A DNA stretch of 64,000 bases from JBGQBN01 sp041494805 (GCA_041494805.1 JBGQBN010000005.1:66137-130136), one strand, 5' to 3'; positions 25,160 through 35,043 are shown, numbered from the stretch's first letter. The notes: generated by a model from the letters alone, not told the origin. Program-made: numbers and translations.

Positions 25160-27512
25160 TCAATTCCCGATGCATATGTATTTAAAGCTGTGGGTTCCGT
25201 TGCCTGTGAACTTAGCCTGCGAACCGCTCAGGTACTCGATTTGGATGGCGGAGGGGCCGGTTATATCATTAGCCGTGCAGAAGTAGTTTCCGGCGCCGCC
25301 AAAAATCGCGGCACCAGTAAAGGTTACGGTTAACACGTTTCCGGATAGAGTCCCAGAATCCGCGACGATGCGGGTGCCTGTCTTCTGGGTCCCTGAGTGA
25401 TCATAGGTGGTTGGAACGGTAGTAAGATTGGCGACCGGCGTAGTGCTGGTCACCACCAAGGGCGCGGTACCAGTAGCAACCCCCAGGGTTCCGGTGTTCG
25501 CTTTCCAGCTTCCCGCTGTGCTCCCGCTGCTACCGGTGCCAAAATCAATGACGCCTGCAGCGTCCCGTGAGAGCCCGGTATCCGCCGTGCCAGAGGGAGA
25601 CGTAGAGCTTGAAGTCCAGCCGTAAACGCCCGATACCGCATTCAATCCTGCGGAAAGAAAGGCTAACTTGTCTGTCGAGGCTCCAGTCTGAAAGTCGAGA
25701 ATCCCTGAGCTCGGAGAATAGAACCCTGGACCGTTGGACATGAACAGCGCAGGGGTGGCTGTAGCGCCATTAGGGACCCGTACTCCGCCTGTGCCACCCG
25801 GGGCCAGCAGCAAGTTAACGTTCGTGGAAGTCACGATTGAAGGCGTCGAGGTTCCAAGTGTTACATTCCCCGATGTGTCCTGGCCTACGAGTGTGGCCGA
25901 TAAATCGGGCAGCGTGATGACTCTTGTGCCGCTAGTGGAGGCTCCGGTAATTTCGAAATTGTTTGTGGCCGGAGTACCTGAGGTTCCTGCCAGAAAGAGA
26001 TTCTTCCAGGGCAGAGTGATGGATCCAAAGTCGACAGAAGCGGCAGCGTTAGGCAGGAGGGGACCCCCGAATTTAAAACTATTCGCCCCCAACGCTTGGC
26101 CGTGAATTTCAATCGTATTGCTGGTATTATTGCTACTGTCTGTAACGTCGGACGTATTCGCCACGGTGCCTGGCAGAACGACGATTCTGTTGTTTTGCGC
26201 ATTAGTGTCCAGGACAACTCCCGCCGCCTCGTTGTTGAAAACGCCGTTGACTTCAACTCCGTTGGCGCTGCCTGTTAATTCGACCCCATTCCCCCGACCG
26301 GTTCCGCCAGAGCCAGACGCCTCGAACTTGCCATAGATTTGGCCGCCCGCCGCTTGGACTCCGAAACAGGGAGTAGCTCCATTGGCTCCCGTACCCACGT
26401 CGAAATGGGTACCAAAAATCCTGATGGGTCCAGAAGACTTGATTCCGAAGCATTGTCCGTTGTCCGCAAAGTTGTCTGCGAAGATGTCCCCACCTACCAC
26501 TATCGGACCATCCTCCACCGCGCCTGCCGGATTGCCGTCATACCAGATGGAGTTGTCTTGGCCCCTGTCATTAAGCAGGAAAATATTGTTAATCGTGCCG
26601 CCGGTGCCCTGCTTTTCCGCCCTCATGCCATAGGAACCTGATTTGTCAAAGTGCTCGAAGTCGCTCTGCGCAATTAGTGCGACACTGGCGTTGATAATGT
26701 CGACGCCCCCTAGTGCGCTACCCGCGATACGCGACGATGTTAGACCCACGGATGTGGTGTCCATGAACGTCAGATTCCATAGCTGGAATCCAGCCGAGTT
26801 GATGGGACTTCCACTTACACTTCCCAACGTCATAATCACAATTGGCATCGCCGTGAGCAGACGCACTCCTGCCTGCGGCGGGTTGTTGCCCATAGGGCTA
26901 GGCCCGTCTTCCTCCCTCTGGGCATTTCCCTGACCAACAATCTCGAAGCTCACTTGGTTCGCCATCGTAAGAGCTCGGGCGGTGCCAGAGCCGTTATCAG
27001 ATGTGCCGAACATGTAATCACCGGCCGGGAAATAGATAACGCAGCCCTCTGTTATTGGTGGGGCAAGCGTTCATCGCCTTCTGGACAGGCGTAGAATTGT
27101 CCGTTCCCCAAGTTACAGGAACCTGGCCGCTGTTGTTGGCAGCTTGATCTAACAGGGTTGCTACGAATCCAGACGGGCTCACTCCGACAATCTTGGTGAG
27201 TAGCGTCGCGGGCGATCCCGGGGTGCCACCGGCTAAGGGAATCTCGATAGACTTTCCTACGTCGGTCTGGACAAAGGGGAATGATGCATTAACAACAGTA
27301 CAATTGAGAGTCTTACCTCCACCTGTCGTTACTACCGAGCAGGTGTCCGCAGCTGGTGTTTCGGTGGACACTTGGGCATCACCCCGTGCCCCGTAAGCCG
27401 TGACATCAATCCACGGGTTAGGGCCGCTCATAGTCGTTCCTAGTACTTGTGCGAGGGTGAACGTTGACGACGCCAAAACAGCTACTACAGCGATAGCGAT
27501 TTTCCAGTTCAT
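25160..27512 (-). pseudogene. Secreted pectate-lyase-like beta-helix protein, split by a frameshift
   Basis: One gene in two frames. From ATG 27512, after AGGAGA, a signal peptide (MNWKIAIAVVAVLASSTFTLA) leads to WIDVTAYGARGD, the opening of pectate-lyase-3 beta-helix proteins, and on to AMNACPTNN near 27065. There the frame runs to a stop at 27018, while another frame continues exactly as expected (GCVIYFPAGDYMFGTSDNG) through a long Ser/Gly/Thr-rich beta-helix to 25160. Together they give about 780 residues. A single-base indel near 27045-27070 explains the break. It is either a real mutation or a sequencing error. The C-terminal part resembles phage-tail-like adhesins. Confidence 0.75.
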
Positions 27513-27881
27513 CGAAGGTCTCCTGTATCCATTGTGGATAGAGAAATTCCTTGTGACCCAAATGGCCTGACGCCGTATCAAGCGCGTCTGCCCGACAAGA
27601 GATTCCTGACTTGCTGCCTGGGTTCGGCCCTACGACTGAGGCCTTGTACTACGGAAGAAGAGACGGCGAATGATCCTCGCCTGGCTGGTTGAACTGTTGG
27701 CGCGATTGTCGTCCTTGGGTGTTAGGGTTGTCAAGCAGAAGTTGCGAATGCAGAACGTGATGAAGTGCAAATGACCCGCCCATAAAAGCGGTGCAGAGCT
27801 TGAGGCATGAGCTAGAGAGTAGGAAAACAAGAGCGCAGTGTCTGTGACGCGTGAACACGGAAAGGGCAGGGGTGACCGATT
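27513..27881. other. Intergenic stretch without a convincing gene
   Basis: This 369-base gap lies upstream of the beta-helix gene and should hold its promoter. Short open frames on both strands show no family resemblance or good ribosome site. It ends at the hairpin repeat at 27882. Confidence 0.5.
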
Positions 27882-27925
27882 CCCAGGTCTCGCAAAAGCA
27901 GCGAGACCTGGGGCACCCGGTTGGC
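27882..27925 (+). repeat. CCCAGGTCTCGC hairpin repeat, copy 1
   Basis: A perfect 12-base inverted repeat (CCCAGGTCTCGC and its complement) with a seven-base loop at 27882-27912, followed by GCACCCGGTTGGC. The same hairpin and flank recur inverted at 62242-62285. Here it lies immediately downstream of the FecR gene stop and could also end its transcription. Confidence 0.6.
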
Positions 27926-29281
27926 TTACTTCTTAGGAGAACTCCGCGGCGCGGAGTGCGGCACCGACATCGAATGCGCCGGGGCACTCATCCGCGGGCT
28001 GACACTCCGAGATGGCGCTGCCGTCTTTGCAGCCGACGCTGCTGATCCGTGAGACGCCGCAGCAGCCGGCGCAGACATGCTTGTAGCTGGCATGGTGCGG
28101 ATCGTCGCAGTCGCGAATCCTTCCTGCTTGGCCTGCTGAGAAAGTCCAGCCAAGTTCCTGACCGTCCCGCGCTGAATTCCCATACCCGCCGAGCCGTTGC
28201 GGATCATTACCCTGCCGGGAGATGCGCCTGGGACAACGGGCACCGGCCCGCGGTTTACGAGAACTGTATTCCCTCCTCCTGACGGAGGCTGGGGCGCCGT
28301 AAAGCCCGCCGGGGGATTGTTGACTCGTGGAAGACTGTTCCATCCCGCCCAGGAGTTGCCCGGCTGCCAAGCCCATCCGTAGCCGGGAACGTTGTTCCAG
28401 GAACCGTAGCGATAAGGCATCCATCCCCAAGGATAGGACGATACCCAGGTGTAGCCGAAGCCGGGATAGTAAACCCAGGCGCCGTTCATGAACGGATCCC
28501 AGCCCGCGCCCGCGAAGTATGGTTGCCACATCATGCCGTAGCCGGGAGCGTTGAAATAGCTGCCGTAGTAGTTCAGGTCGCTCGCGCCGTAGGCATAGGG
28601 CGAGTTGCTGCTATACGAACTGTTGCTCAGGTAGCGCTGGTGATAGTCCTCCTGCTGTTTGTCCCAGGAGTCGTAGGGATCCTGCTCCAGATTCTTGGCC
28701 AGGGTGTAGTGGTCCTGATCGGCGAGATTGAACGTCGCGGACGCTTTCCTGCCAACTTCGACGGCACCCGACGGACCCTCCACCTTCACATCGCCCTTAA
28801 ACACAGCCAGGGTAGCCTCGGTATCCCCCATTTGTATGCGGAGGTGGGCGGAGCTGCTTAGAGCCAGTTTTTCGTGGCCGAAGCTCAGAGTGAACTCGTC
28901 GTTCTTCGCGCCTGCGAAGTTCACGTAGGCCGTGCCTTCCTGCAGGGTCACGCTTGAAACCTTGGCGCCGGAATCGCGCAGGGAGAGCTCTGGGAACTCA
29001 ACCACCGTGCCTGGAGTGATGCGCAGCGTGCTGCCGTCTTCGAATTCCACCTCGGCCCGGCCATCATGGCCGGCGCGGAGCTTCACGCCCTGGGTGATGG
29101 GTAAGTTCAGAAACGCCTTTTCGTAGCCTTGCCCCAGGTTGCGGTCGATTTTTACCTCGCCTTCGACAGCGCTCAGCCGCACGATGCGCACCTGCGAGTC
29201 GGCGAAGGACTGAACCGCCAGCAACCAGCACGCCAGGACCGCCAGCGCAAATAGTGTGATGTTCAGCTTTCGTTTCGACAT
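27926..29281 (-). CDS. Exported FecR-domain protein with Tyr/Trp-rich DUF6600-like region
   Basis: A 451-residue protein. Signal peptide (NITLFALAVLACWLLAVQSFA), then a FecR domain at about residues 30-180: RLSAVEGEVKIDR, LRAGHDGRAEVEFEDGS and LRITPGTVVEFPEL. The centre is extremely rich in Tyr, Trp, Gly and Pro (GWAWQPGNSWAGW, YYPGFGYTWVSS), like DUF6600 proteins. The tail is Ala/Ser/Pro/Met low complexity. FecR domains of this exported type differ from the sigma-regulator FecR and probably bind surface polymers. Abundant in acidobacteria; role unknown. No anti-sigma partner is adjacent. Confidence 0.85.
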   Translation of the reverse strand: MSKRKLNITLFALAVLACWLLAVQSFADSQVRIVRLSAVEGEVKIDRNLGQGYEKAFLNLPITQGVKLRAGHDGRAEVEFEDGSTLRITPGTVVEFPELSLRDSGAKVSSVTLQEGTAYVNFAGAKNDEFTLSFGHEKLALSSSAHLRIQMGDTEATLAVFKGDVKVEGPSGAVEVGRKASATFNLADQDHYTLAKNLEQDPYDSWDKQQEDYHQRYLSNSSYSSNSPYAYGASDLNYYGSYFNAPGYGMMWQPYFAGAGWDPFMNGAWVYYPGFGYTWVSSYPWGWMPYRYGSWNNVPGYGWAWQPGNSWAGWNSLPRVNNPPAGFTAPQPPSGGGNTVLVNRGPVPVVPGASPGRVMIRNGSAGMGIQRGTVRNLAGLSQQAKQEGFATATIRTMPATSMSAPAAAASHGSAASAAKTAAPSRSVSPRMSAPAHSMSVPHSAPRSSPKK

Positions 29282-29376
29282 GACGCCCTCCCGAGACTTC
29301 CCCTTACCCCATTAGAACACTGTTCCGACCAGTTAGTTGCCCGTAAATTCATGGGTTTTCGGACGAAATGCTGCGG

Positions 29377-30138
29377 TTAGCTCTTGCCGCCGGTTTCTGC
29401 CACATCCAGCAACCGCTGGGCGCGGGCGCGGACTGGATTGATTACCGAAGAGTCGTTCGCAATCTGTTGCAGGATGGGGGCCACGACCGCAAGCTCTGCC
29501 AAACTATTCTGCTTCGCCATCTCCTCCATGCGTTTCAGTTCGTCATCCAGAGCCAGTTTCTGGTAGCGGTGGTAGTACTCCAGCCGGCGGCCGAACTCCA
29601 GCGTAGTGGCAAGGTTCTGGAAGAGGCTGGTGAGTTCCTGCACCGCCGCAATGGGAGAGTAGTTGTAGGTGGCCTGGGTGCTGTTGTGAGCGTCGCTGTA
29701 GGTCAGAGTCTTGGTCCCGGTGGAAGCCAGGCCCCGCTTCTTGGTCTCGAGGTCACCTTCGAAGTAGCGCGCGCGCTTGGCCAGTTCGAAGATCTGAGTG
29801 AATGTGGGCTGAGAAATCGCGAAATCCAGCCGGACAGGGTCGCTGGGTTCGGATTCGGGGCTGAGCTTGCCATTGGAATCGTAGCTGCCACCCCCGTCCG
29901 AGAAAACCGTGATCACATAGTGATCGGGCTGCGAGCCGGGGAAGTCGAAGGTAAAAGTAATTTTGGCCCTGTCCTCGGCAGACGCTGGGGGACAGAAAAA
30001 GAGACAAAGGCAGAAGATCAGACACCAGAGCCAGAAAGGGCGGGCGCACAAAGACGACGGTCGGAGCTTGACCCAGGACATGTCGTGGGAATTATGCCAA
30101 AAACAGCTGTCGGATGGTGTGGTGGGAATCAGCTTCAC
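29377..30138 (-). CDS. Uncharacterised exported protein downstream of ruvC
   Basis: A protein of about 234 to 253 residues. The ATG at 30138 overlaps the ruvC stop (ATGA), which argues for coupled translation, but a second ATG at 30081 begins a cleaner signal peptide (FWLWCLIFCLCLFFCPPASA). The mature part has beta-strand sequence with YVITVFSDGGGSYDSNG and RARYFEGDLETKK, then a helical C-terminus. I do not recognise the family. The proximity to ruvC may be incidental to its function. Confidence 0.65.
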   Translation of the reverse strand: MKLIPTTPSDSCFWHNSHDMSWVKLRPSSLCARPFWLWCLIFCLCLFFCPPASAEDRAKITFTFDFPGSQPDHYVITVFSDGGGSYDSNGKLSPESEPSDPVRLDFAISQPTFTQIFELAKRARYFEGDLETKKRGLASTGTKTLTYSDAHNSTQATYNYSPIAAVQELTSLFQNLATTLEFGRRLEYYHRYQKLALDDELKRMEEMAKQNSLAELAVVAPILQQIANDSSVINPVRARAQRLLDVAETGGKS

Positions 30139-30638
30139 CTTGCCACCGCGCGCTGGCGCTCCAGAGTCGCAGAAGTGTGCAGGTGGCAGATGGCGATGGC
30201 CAGGGCATCGGCGGCATCGGCGGGCTCGGGGACCTCGGCCAGGTTCAGCAGCCGCGTGACCATGTGCTGCACCTGCTGCTTCTCTGCCCTGCCATAGCCG
30301 ACCACGGCGGACTTGATGGAGAGCGGTGAATATTCGGCCACCTCCAAACCGGCGGAAGATGCGGCCAGCATGGCTACACCGCGTACCTGTCCCAGCTTGA
30401 GCGCCGACTTCACGTTCAACGCATAGAAGATGCCTTCGATGGCGACATTGTCCGGACGGTGCTCCTGAATAATGGTTCCGAGCCGCTCGAAGATAGCTGC
30501 CAGGCGCAGAGGCAGAGGATCGCGCGGAGAGAGCTTGATGGCGCCACAGGTCAGGCAGAGCAGTCTGCCGTCATGGCAAAGTTCGACCACGCCGTAGCCG
30601 GTGTACTCAGAGCCGCAGTCAATACCGAGGACGCGCAT
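30135..30638 (-). CDS. ruvC: Holliday junction resolvase RuvC
   Basis: A 167-residue RNase-H-fold endonuclease that resolves Holliday junctions with RuvAB. The four acidic catalytic residues are present: D7 in LGIDCGS, E68 in VAIEGIF, D141 and D144 in ADAADALA. NVKSALKLGQVRGV and GYGRAEKQQVQHMV are family signatures. The length is normal. ruvA and ruvB are not adjacent in this window. Confidence 0.95.
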   Translation of the reverse strand: MRVLGIDCGSEYTGYGVVELCHDGRLLCLTCGAIKLSPRDPLPLRLAAIFERLGTIIQEHRPDNVAIEGIFYALNVKSALKLGQVRGVAMLAASSAGLEVAEYSPLSIKSAVVGYGRAEKQQVQHMVTRLLNLAEVPEPADAADALAIAICHLHTSATLERQRAVAR

Positions 30639-30653
30639 TGCAGGCAGTGTACA

Positions 30654-30688
30654 GCTTCTAGCTGCTAGCTTCTAGCTTCTAGCTTCTA
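30654..30688. repeat. Heptamer tandem array (5 x 7 bp)
   Basis: Five head-to-tail units of GCTTCTA, with one variant (GCTGCTA), directly upstream of ruvC. Related heptamer arrays flank the element at 35 kb. Seven-base arrays like this are prone to copy-number change. Confidence 0.7.
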
Positions 30689-30735
30689 GCTCCTTACGCA
30701 CCGGTACCGCATAGGCGACTCCTTTTTTGCAGGAC

Positions 30736-31338
30736 TTATTTCTTTTTCTCGGCCCTGCCGACCAGCATCAACTGCTCGGGGCCGCCGTTGACGCTGCTGT
30801 ATTCGGTGAGCGTAAATCCACCTCCCGAGATCGGCCGCGTCTCGCTCCGAAACTTGATGTGCTTCCCGAGAAAGTCAAACTCTCCGCGATAGACCAGCGT
30901 TTCGCCTTCGAAGTTCCCGGTGAACACCCAGTGATCCGAAGAGTCGTACCAAAGCGCATGGTCCCGATACACTTTCGCTTTCGGGTCCCACATCATCACT
31001 TCCATCCCCTGGTAATTGTCTCCGCCACCATAGGATGCAAACGCATTGATCACGGAAAGTCCGCTCGGGCCGCTCTGCGCCGCCCAGTGCCCCGTGTTGT
31101 GTCCTCCATTCGGAAACAGTTCGGATTTTGGGTACTCCTCCGAATACCCCCAATCACCGATGTAGAACTTCAGGCGATCCATTTCAGGGCCAGCGGCAAT
31201 TTCTCCGGTACCCTCTGGCCCGTTCGCCGCTGGTGCACCAGCCTGGGCTGCGGATCCACCGCTCTGAGACTGGGCGCCCGCCATTCCAGCGAGTCCCACA
31301 CAAACACAGCCTATAAACAGTACGTTTTGAATCTTCAT
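30736..31338 (-). CDS. Exported DUF1579-like protein
   Basis: A 200-residue protein from ATG 31338. It opens with a signal peptide (VLFIGCVCVGLAGMAGA) and an Ala/Gly linker, then a single beta-rich domain: LKFYIGDWGYSEEYP, SYGGGDNYQGMEVMMWDP, YRDHALWYDSSDHWVFTG and LVYRGEFDF. The fold pattern resembles DUF1579/lipocalin-like domains, which may bind small hydrophobic ligands. The frame is open to 31431 but lacks a start site there. Confidence in the family is moderate. Confidence 0.7.
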   Translation of the reverse strand: MKIQNVLFIGCVCVGLAGMAGAQSQSGGSAAQAGAPAANGPEGTGEIAAGPEMDRLKFYIGDWGYSEEYPKSELFPNGGHNTGHWAAQSGPSGLSVINAFASYGGGDNYQGMEVMMWDPKAKVYRDHALWYDSSDHWVFTGNFEGETLVYRGEFDFLGKHIKFRSETRPISGGGFTLTEYSSVNGGPEQLMLVGRAEKKK

Positions 31339-31421
31339 GGGTGAGCTCTCCGTTAAATCGACACTGACGCGGCAGACTTCGCCACACGATACCAGAATTG
31401 ACTTAGCGGTTCCGCACTCCG

Positions 31422-31598
31422 CTAGCAACATCTCGGCCGTCGTGCTGCGGCCAAATCGTGCTCCCGCAAAAATGCCGCGTACGACTCGGGCGTCGAATTG
31501 AGGCCGTTCCTGCCCAAGAACCGTGCATAGGCTGATTCATCGAAAATTTCGCGCAACGTAGCCACCAGGATTTCCACGAATCGTCGCATCTTCCTCAT
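31422..31598 (-). CDS. ybdD: YbdD/YjiX-family small partner of CstA
   Basis: A 58-residue protein whose ATG at 31598 overlaps the cstA stop (ATGA). The pattern RRFVEILVATLREIFDESAYARFL, read in two parts, and the C-terminal ARRPRCC match the small DUF466 proteins that accompany CstA/BtsT pyruvate transporters and are needed for their activity in enterobacteria. The terminal Cys-Cys is common in the acidobacterial branch. The size is normal for the family. Confidence 0.8.
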   Translation of the reverse strand: MRKMRRFVEILVATLREIFDESAYARFLGRNGLNSTPESYAAFLREHDLAAARRPRCC

Positions 31599-33640
31599 CC
31601 CTGCTCCTCGGCGAAACGCGTGGCAACAAACGGTGCTTCCTTTACCCGCGCTGGTTTGCGGCCGGCGACCACGCGGGTCCACTCCCAGGCCGACTCCATC
31701 AGAATCAGCGCCACCATGAAGATCAGGATGCCGGTGACCGTTGCGTCCAGCCGGTCGTTAAAGATCAGCCGGGAGAGTTCGTGACTGGGCGCAGCGGAGG
31801 AAGCCAGTTGCCGGGCATGCGCCAGAAATCCGATCCGGGAGTTGGGATTGAAAATCTTGTGCCACGACGCTGTAAAGGTCACTAAGACCAGCCACGCCAA
31901 CGGTACCAGCGTCACCGCCGCATAGCGGGCTTTCCCCATCTTGATGATGATGGTGGTGGCCACACACAGCGCAACCGTCGCCAGTAGTTGATTGGAAATC
32001 CCGAACAAGGGCCAAAGTGAATTGATTCCACCTAGCGGGTCCTTCACGCCCTGCCAGAGGAAATATCCCCAGGCACTTACAATCAACGCGCTGGTGGCAA
32101 GAATCGAGGGATACCAACTGGTGCGTCCCAAGGGCTTCCAGATGTGGCCGAGTGCATCCTGCACCATGAAGCGGCCCACGCGGGTGCCGGCATCGAGAAT
32201 AGTAAGAATGAAGAGCGCTTCGAACATGATGGCAAAGTGATACCAGAGTGCCATGACGGCTTGCCCACCCAGACTGTTGGAGAAGATGTGGGCCATGCCG
32301 ACAGCGAAAGCGGGTGCGCCGCCCGTGCGGTTGTAAAGCGTCTGCTCCCCAACCGCCTGGGCCAGAGAGTGCATCTCGGCAGCGGTGACCGTGAATCCCC
32401 AATTGCTGATGGTTGCGGCTGCGGCTTCCGGAGCTTGACCCACGACTCCCGCAGGGCTGTTAATCGCAAAGTAGACGCCCGGCTGCATCACGCAGGCAGC
32501 AATCATAGCCATGATCGCTACCATGGATTCCGCCATCATGGCGCCGTAGCCCACCATGCGGGCTTCGGGCTCGCGCCGGATCAACTTGGGCGTGGTGCCA
32601 CTGGAGATGAGCGCGTGGAACCCGCTGATGGCGCCGCAGGCAATAGTAATGAACGCGAAGGGGAAGATGCTTCCGGCAAACACCGGCCCCGAGCCATCTA
32701 TGAAACGCGTGAGCGCGGGCATGTGCAGCGTGGGACGCAGCGCGATAATTCCCAGCGCCAGCAGTGCGATGGTCCCCAGCTTGACGAAGGTGCTCAAGTA
32801 ATCGCGCGGGGCGAGTAGCAGCCACACCGGCAATGCCGAAGCGGCGAAACCGTAAAGGATGAGCAGGATAGCCAGCGTGGGCGCGGTCAGAGTGAATACT
32901 TGAGCCACCGACGGAGTCTGTGAGGCCCATTGTCCTCCCCAGATGGCGAGCATTACCAGGATGAAACCCAGGATCGAAGTCTCCAGAACTTTGCCCGGCC
33001 GCAGGCGGCGCAGGTAGACGCCCATCAGCAGGGCGATGGGAATAGTCATAGCGATGGTGAACGCGCCCCAGGGGCTGGCTTTCAGCGCATTGACCACGAT
33101 CAGTGCGGCCACCCCAAGCAGAATCACGATAATGCTGATGACCGCCACGTAGGCCACGAATCCACCAACTCGGCCAATTTCTTCACGGGCCATCTCAGTG
33201 AGTGATTTTCCATCGCGGCGAACCGAGAACAACAGGATGACGAAATCCTGCACACAGCCGCCGAACACTGCGCCCGCCAGCACCCAGAGGGTTCCGGGCA
33301 GATATCCGAATTGGGCCGCGAGCACCGGGCCGACCAGCGGTCCCGGCCCCGCGATGGCGGCAAAATGGTGTCCGAAGACCACCCACTTGTTGGTGGGGAC
33401 GAAATCGCGGCCATTATCCAGGCGTTCGGCGGGAGTGGCGCGCTGGGCGTCCAGGGCGAGCACTTTGGCGGAGATAAACTTGCTGTAGAAACGGTAGCCG
33501 AGCGCGTAGGTGCAGACGGCCGCGACCACCAGCCACATGGCGTTGATCTGCTCGCCACGATGCAGTGCAATGGTCGCGATCGCCAACGTGCCCAGAATGG
33601 CGACCGTGAGCCAGATCAGAATTCGCAGTGGTTTCGGCAT
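31595..33640 (-). CDS. cstA: Carbon starvation protein CstA (pyruvate/peptide transporter)
   Basis: A 681-residue inner-membrane protein with about 16 hydrophobic helices. Signatures include FVPTNKWVVFGHHFAAIAGPGPLVGPV near residues 79-105 and GAISGFHALISSGTTPKLI in the middle. CstA and its relative BtsT import pyruvate with protons, and CstA has also been linked to peptide use. It is translationally coupled to the ybdD-like gene, as in other bacteria. Regulation is not visible. Confidence 0.93.
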   Translation of the reverse strand: MPKPLRILIWLTVAILGTLAIATIALHRGEQINAMWLVVAAVCTYALGYRFYSKFISAKVLALDAQRATPAERLDNGRDFVPTNKWVVFGHHFAAIAGPGPLVGPVLAAQFGYLPGTLWVLAGAVFGGCVQDFVILLFSVRRDGKSLTEMAREEIGRVGGFVAYVAVISIIVILLGVAALIVVNALKASPWGAFTIAMTIPIALLMGVYLRRLRPGKVLETSILGFILVMLAIWGGQWASQTPSVAQVFTLTAPTLAILLILYGFAASALPVWLLLAPRDYLSTFVKLGTIALLALGIIALRPTLHMPALTRFIDGSGPVFAGSIFPFAFITIACGAISGFHALISSGTTPKLIRREPEARMVGYGAMMAESMVAIMAMIAACVMQPGVYFAINSPAGVVGQAPEAAAATISNWGFTVTAAEMHSLAQAVGEQTLYNRTGGAPAFAVGMAHIFSNSLGGQAVMALWYHFAIMFEALFILTILDAGTRVGRFMVQDALGHIWKPLGRTSWYPSILATSALIVSAWGYFLWQGVKDPLGGINSLWPLFGISNQLLATVALCVATTIIIKMGKARYAAVTLVPLAWLVLVTFTASWHKIFNPNSRIGFLAHARQLASSAAPSHELSRLIFNDRLDATVTGILIFMVALILMESAWEWTRVVAGRKPARVKEAPFVATRFAEEQG

Positions 33641-33730
33641 TGCCCTCCGCTATTCAACAACGGCGGAAGTATTGTGGCCAATCCCAAGCTCAGGCGCAAT
33701 GTGCAAACGCGGCACCTGCCAGAACCAGCG

Positions 33731-33745
33731 CGGGCGAGTCGCCCG
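33731..33745. repeat. REP-like hairpin between cstA and pfk
   Basis: CGGGCGA, one base, TCGCCCG inside the 278-base gap between cstA and the phosphofructokinase gene. It is preceded by GCG, as in the copies at 16911 and 56911. The rest of the gap shows no gene. Confidence 0.35.
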
Positions 33746-33921
33746 TACCCACACGGCTCTTCCCGCAGGGCTTGGTTCCAGTTCACGCGAACTAAATGAG
33801 TTTAATGGTAATCTTTAATGTCCCCTGGCAGGTAAGAGCGCTGGAAGTGTATACCGAGTGGCCTTACAAGGGGGGATAGCCAAAGGGACGGAGCAGTAAG
33901 CGTTTACCACAGGAGCAGGTG

Positions 33922-35001
33922 ATGAAAGTCGGGATGCTGACTGGCGGAGGTGACTGTCCAGGTTTGAACGCAGTCATCCGCGCCATTGTGCGCAAGGGTT
34001 GCTTCCACTACGAGGACGAGTTTGTCGGCTTTCTCGAAGGCTGGCGCGGCCTTCTGGAAGACAAGAGTATGCCGCTCGACCTCTCTAGCGTGGCTGGAAT
34101 CTTGCCGCGGGGTGGCACCATCCTGCGCACGTCGCGCACCAATCCTTCCAAGCACTCCGATGGCATAGACCGCTGCATCAGCACGCTCACCAGGCACAAC
34201 ATCGAGGCGTTGATCGCCATCGGCGGCGACGACACCCTTTCCGTTGCCCAGCAGCTGCATGAAAGAGGAATCAAGGTGGTAGGTGTCCCCAAGACTATCG
34301 ACAATGATCTGGCTGGCACCGACTACACTTTCGGCTTCGATACGGCAGTGAACGTCGCCACCGAAGCCATCGACCGTGTGCACACCACCGCCGAGGCTCA
34401 TAACCGCGTGATGGTGGTGGAAGTGATGGGCCGGGATGCGGGGTGGATCGCCATGTACAGCGGCATCGCCGGCGGCGCTGATGTCATTCTGATTCCCGAG
34501 CAGCCCTTCGACATTGACAAGGTGGCGGAAACCCTTCGCCTGCGACACGCCCGTGGACGCTACTTCAGCATCGTGGTGGTGGCTGAAGGCGCGAAGTTCT
34601 CCACCGACGTGGACCCGCAGCATGGCGCGCCCATTGTGCAGGACATGGGGCAGGATGAATTCGGGCACGCGCGGCTGGGCGGCATCGGCAATATTCTGGC
34701 GCGGGAGATCGAGAAGCGGACCGGATTCGAAACCCGAGCCGTGGTGCTGGGACACATCCAGCGCGGCGGCTCTCCCAGTGCGTTCGACCGTATGCTGGCC
34801 ACACGCTATGGACTGGGTGCGATCGACATGGTGCATCGCGGCGAGTTCGGATGCATGGCGGCGTTGCGCGGAAATAAAATCGTTTCCGTACCGCTGGTCG
34901 ATGCCATTTCCAAGAATCGTACTGTTGACCAGGAGATGATCGACGTGGCTTTCGGTATCCTGGATAGACTGACTGGAGAGAAAGAGTCGGTGGGGAAGTA
35001 G
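33922..35001 (+). CDS. pfkA: 6-phosphofructokinase, PPi-type active site residues
   Basis: A 359-residue glycolytic enzyme of the single-domain PFK family, close to the group III (mixed-substrate) branch. AGGAG at 33911 sits six bases before ATG 33922, so I use that start rather than GTG 33919. Nucleotide loop GMLTGGGDCPGLNAVIRA is at the N-terminus. The two positions that separate ATP from PPi enzymes read GGDDT (Asp where ATP enzymes have Gly) and PKTIDND (Lys for Gly), so phosphate donor is probably pyrophosphate. Fructose-6-phosphate site MVVEVMGRDAGWIA and HIQRGGSPSAFDR are intact. Confidence 0.92.
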   Translation: MKVGMLTGGGDCPGLNAVIRAIVRKGCFHYEDEFVGFLEGWRGLLEDKSMPLDLSSVAGILPRGGTILRTSRTNPSKHSDGIDRCISTLTRHNIEALIAIGGDDTLSVAQQLHERGIKVVGVPKTIDNDLAGTDYTFGFDTAVNVATEAIDRVHTTAEAHNRVMVVEVMGRDAGWIAMYSGIAGGADVILIPEQPFDIDKVAETLRLRHARGRYFSIVVVAEGAKFSTDVDPQHGAPIVQDMGQDEFGHARLGGIGNILAREIEKRTGFETRAVVLGHIQRGGSPSAFDRMLATRYGLGAIDMVHRGEFGCMAALRGNKIVSVPLVDAISKNRTVDQEMIDVAFGILDRLTGEKESVGK

Positions 35002-35029
35002 GGCTGCAGGCTTTAGGCTTTAGGCTTCA
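35002..35029. repeat. Heptamer tandem array, left side (4 x 7 bp)
   Basis: Units GGCTGCA, GGCTTTA, GGCTTTA and GGCTTCA start right after the pfk stop codon. A mirror-image array lies at 35227-35254. Confidence 0.65.
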
Positions 35030-35043
35030 GGCCCGATGCAATG

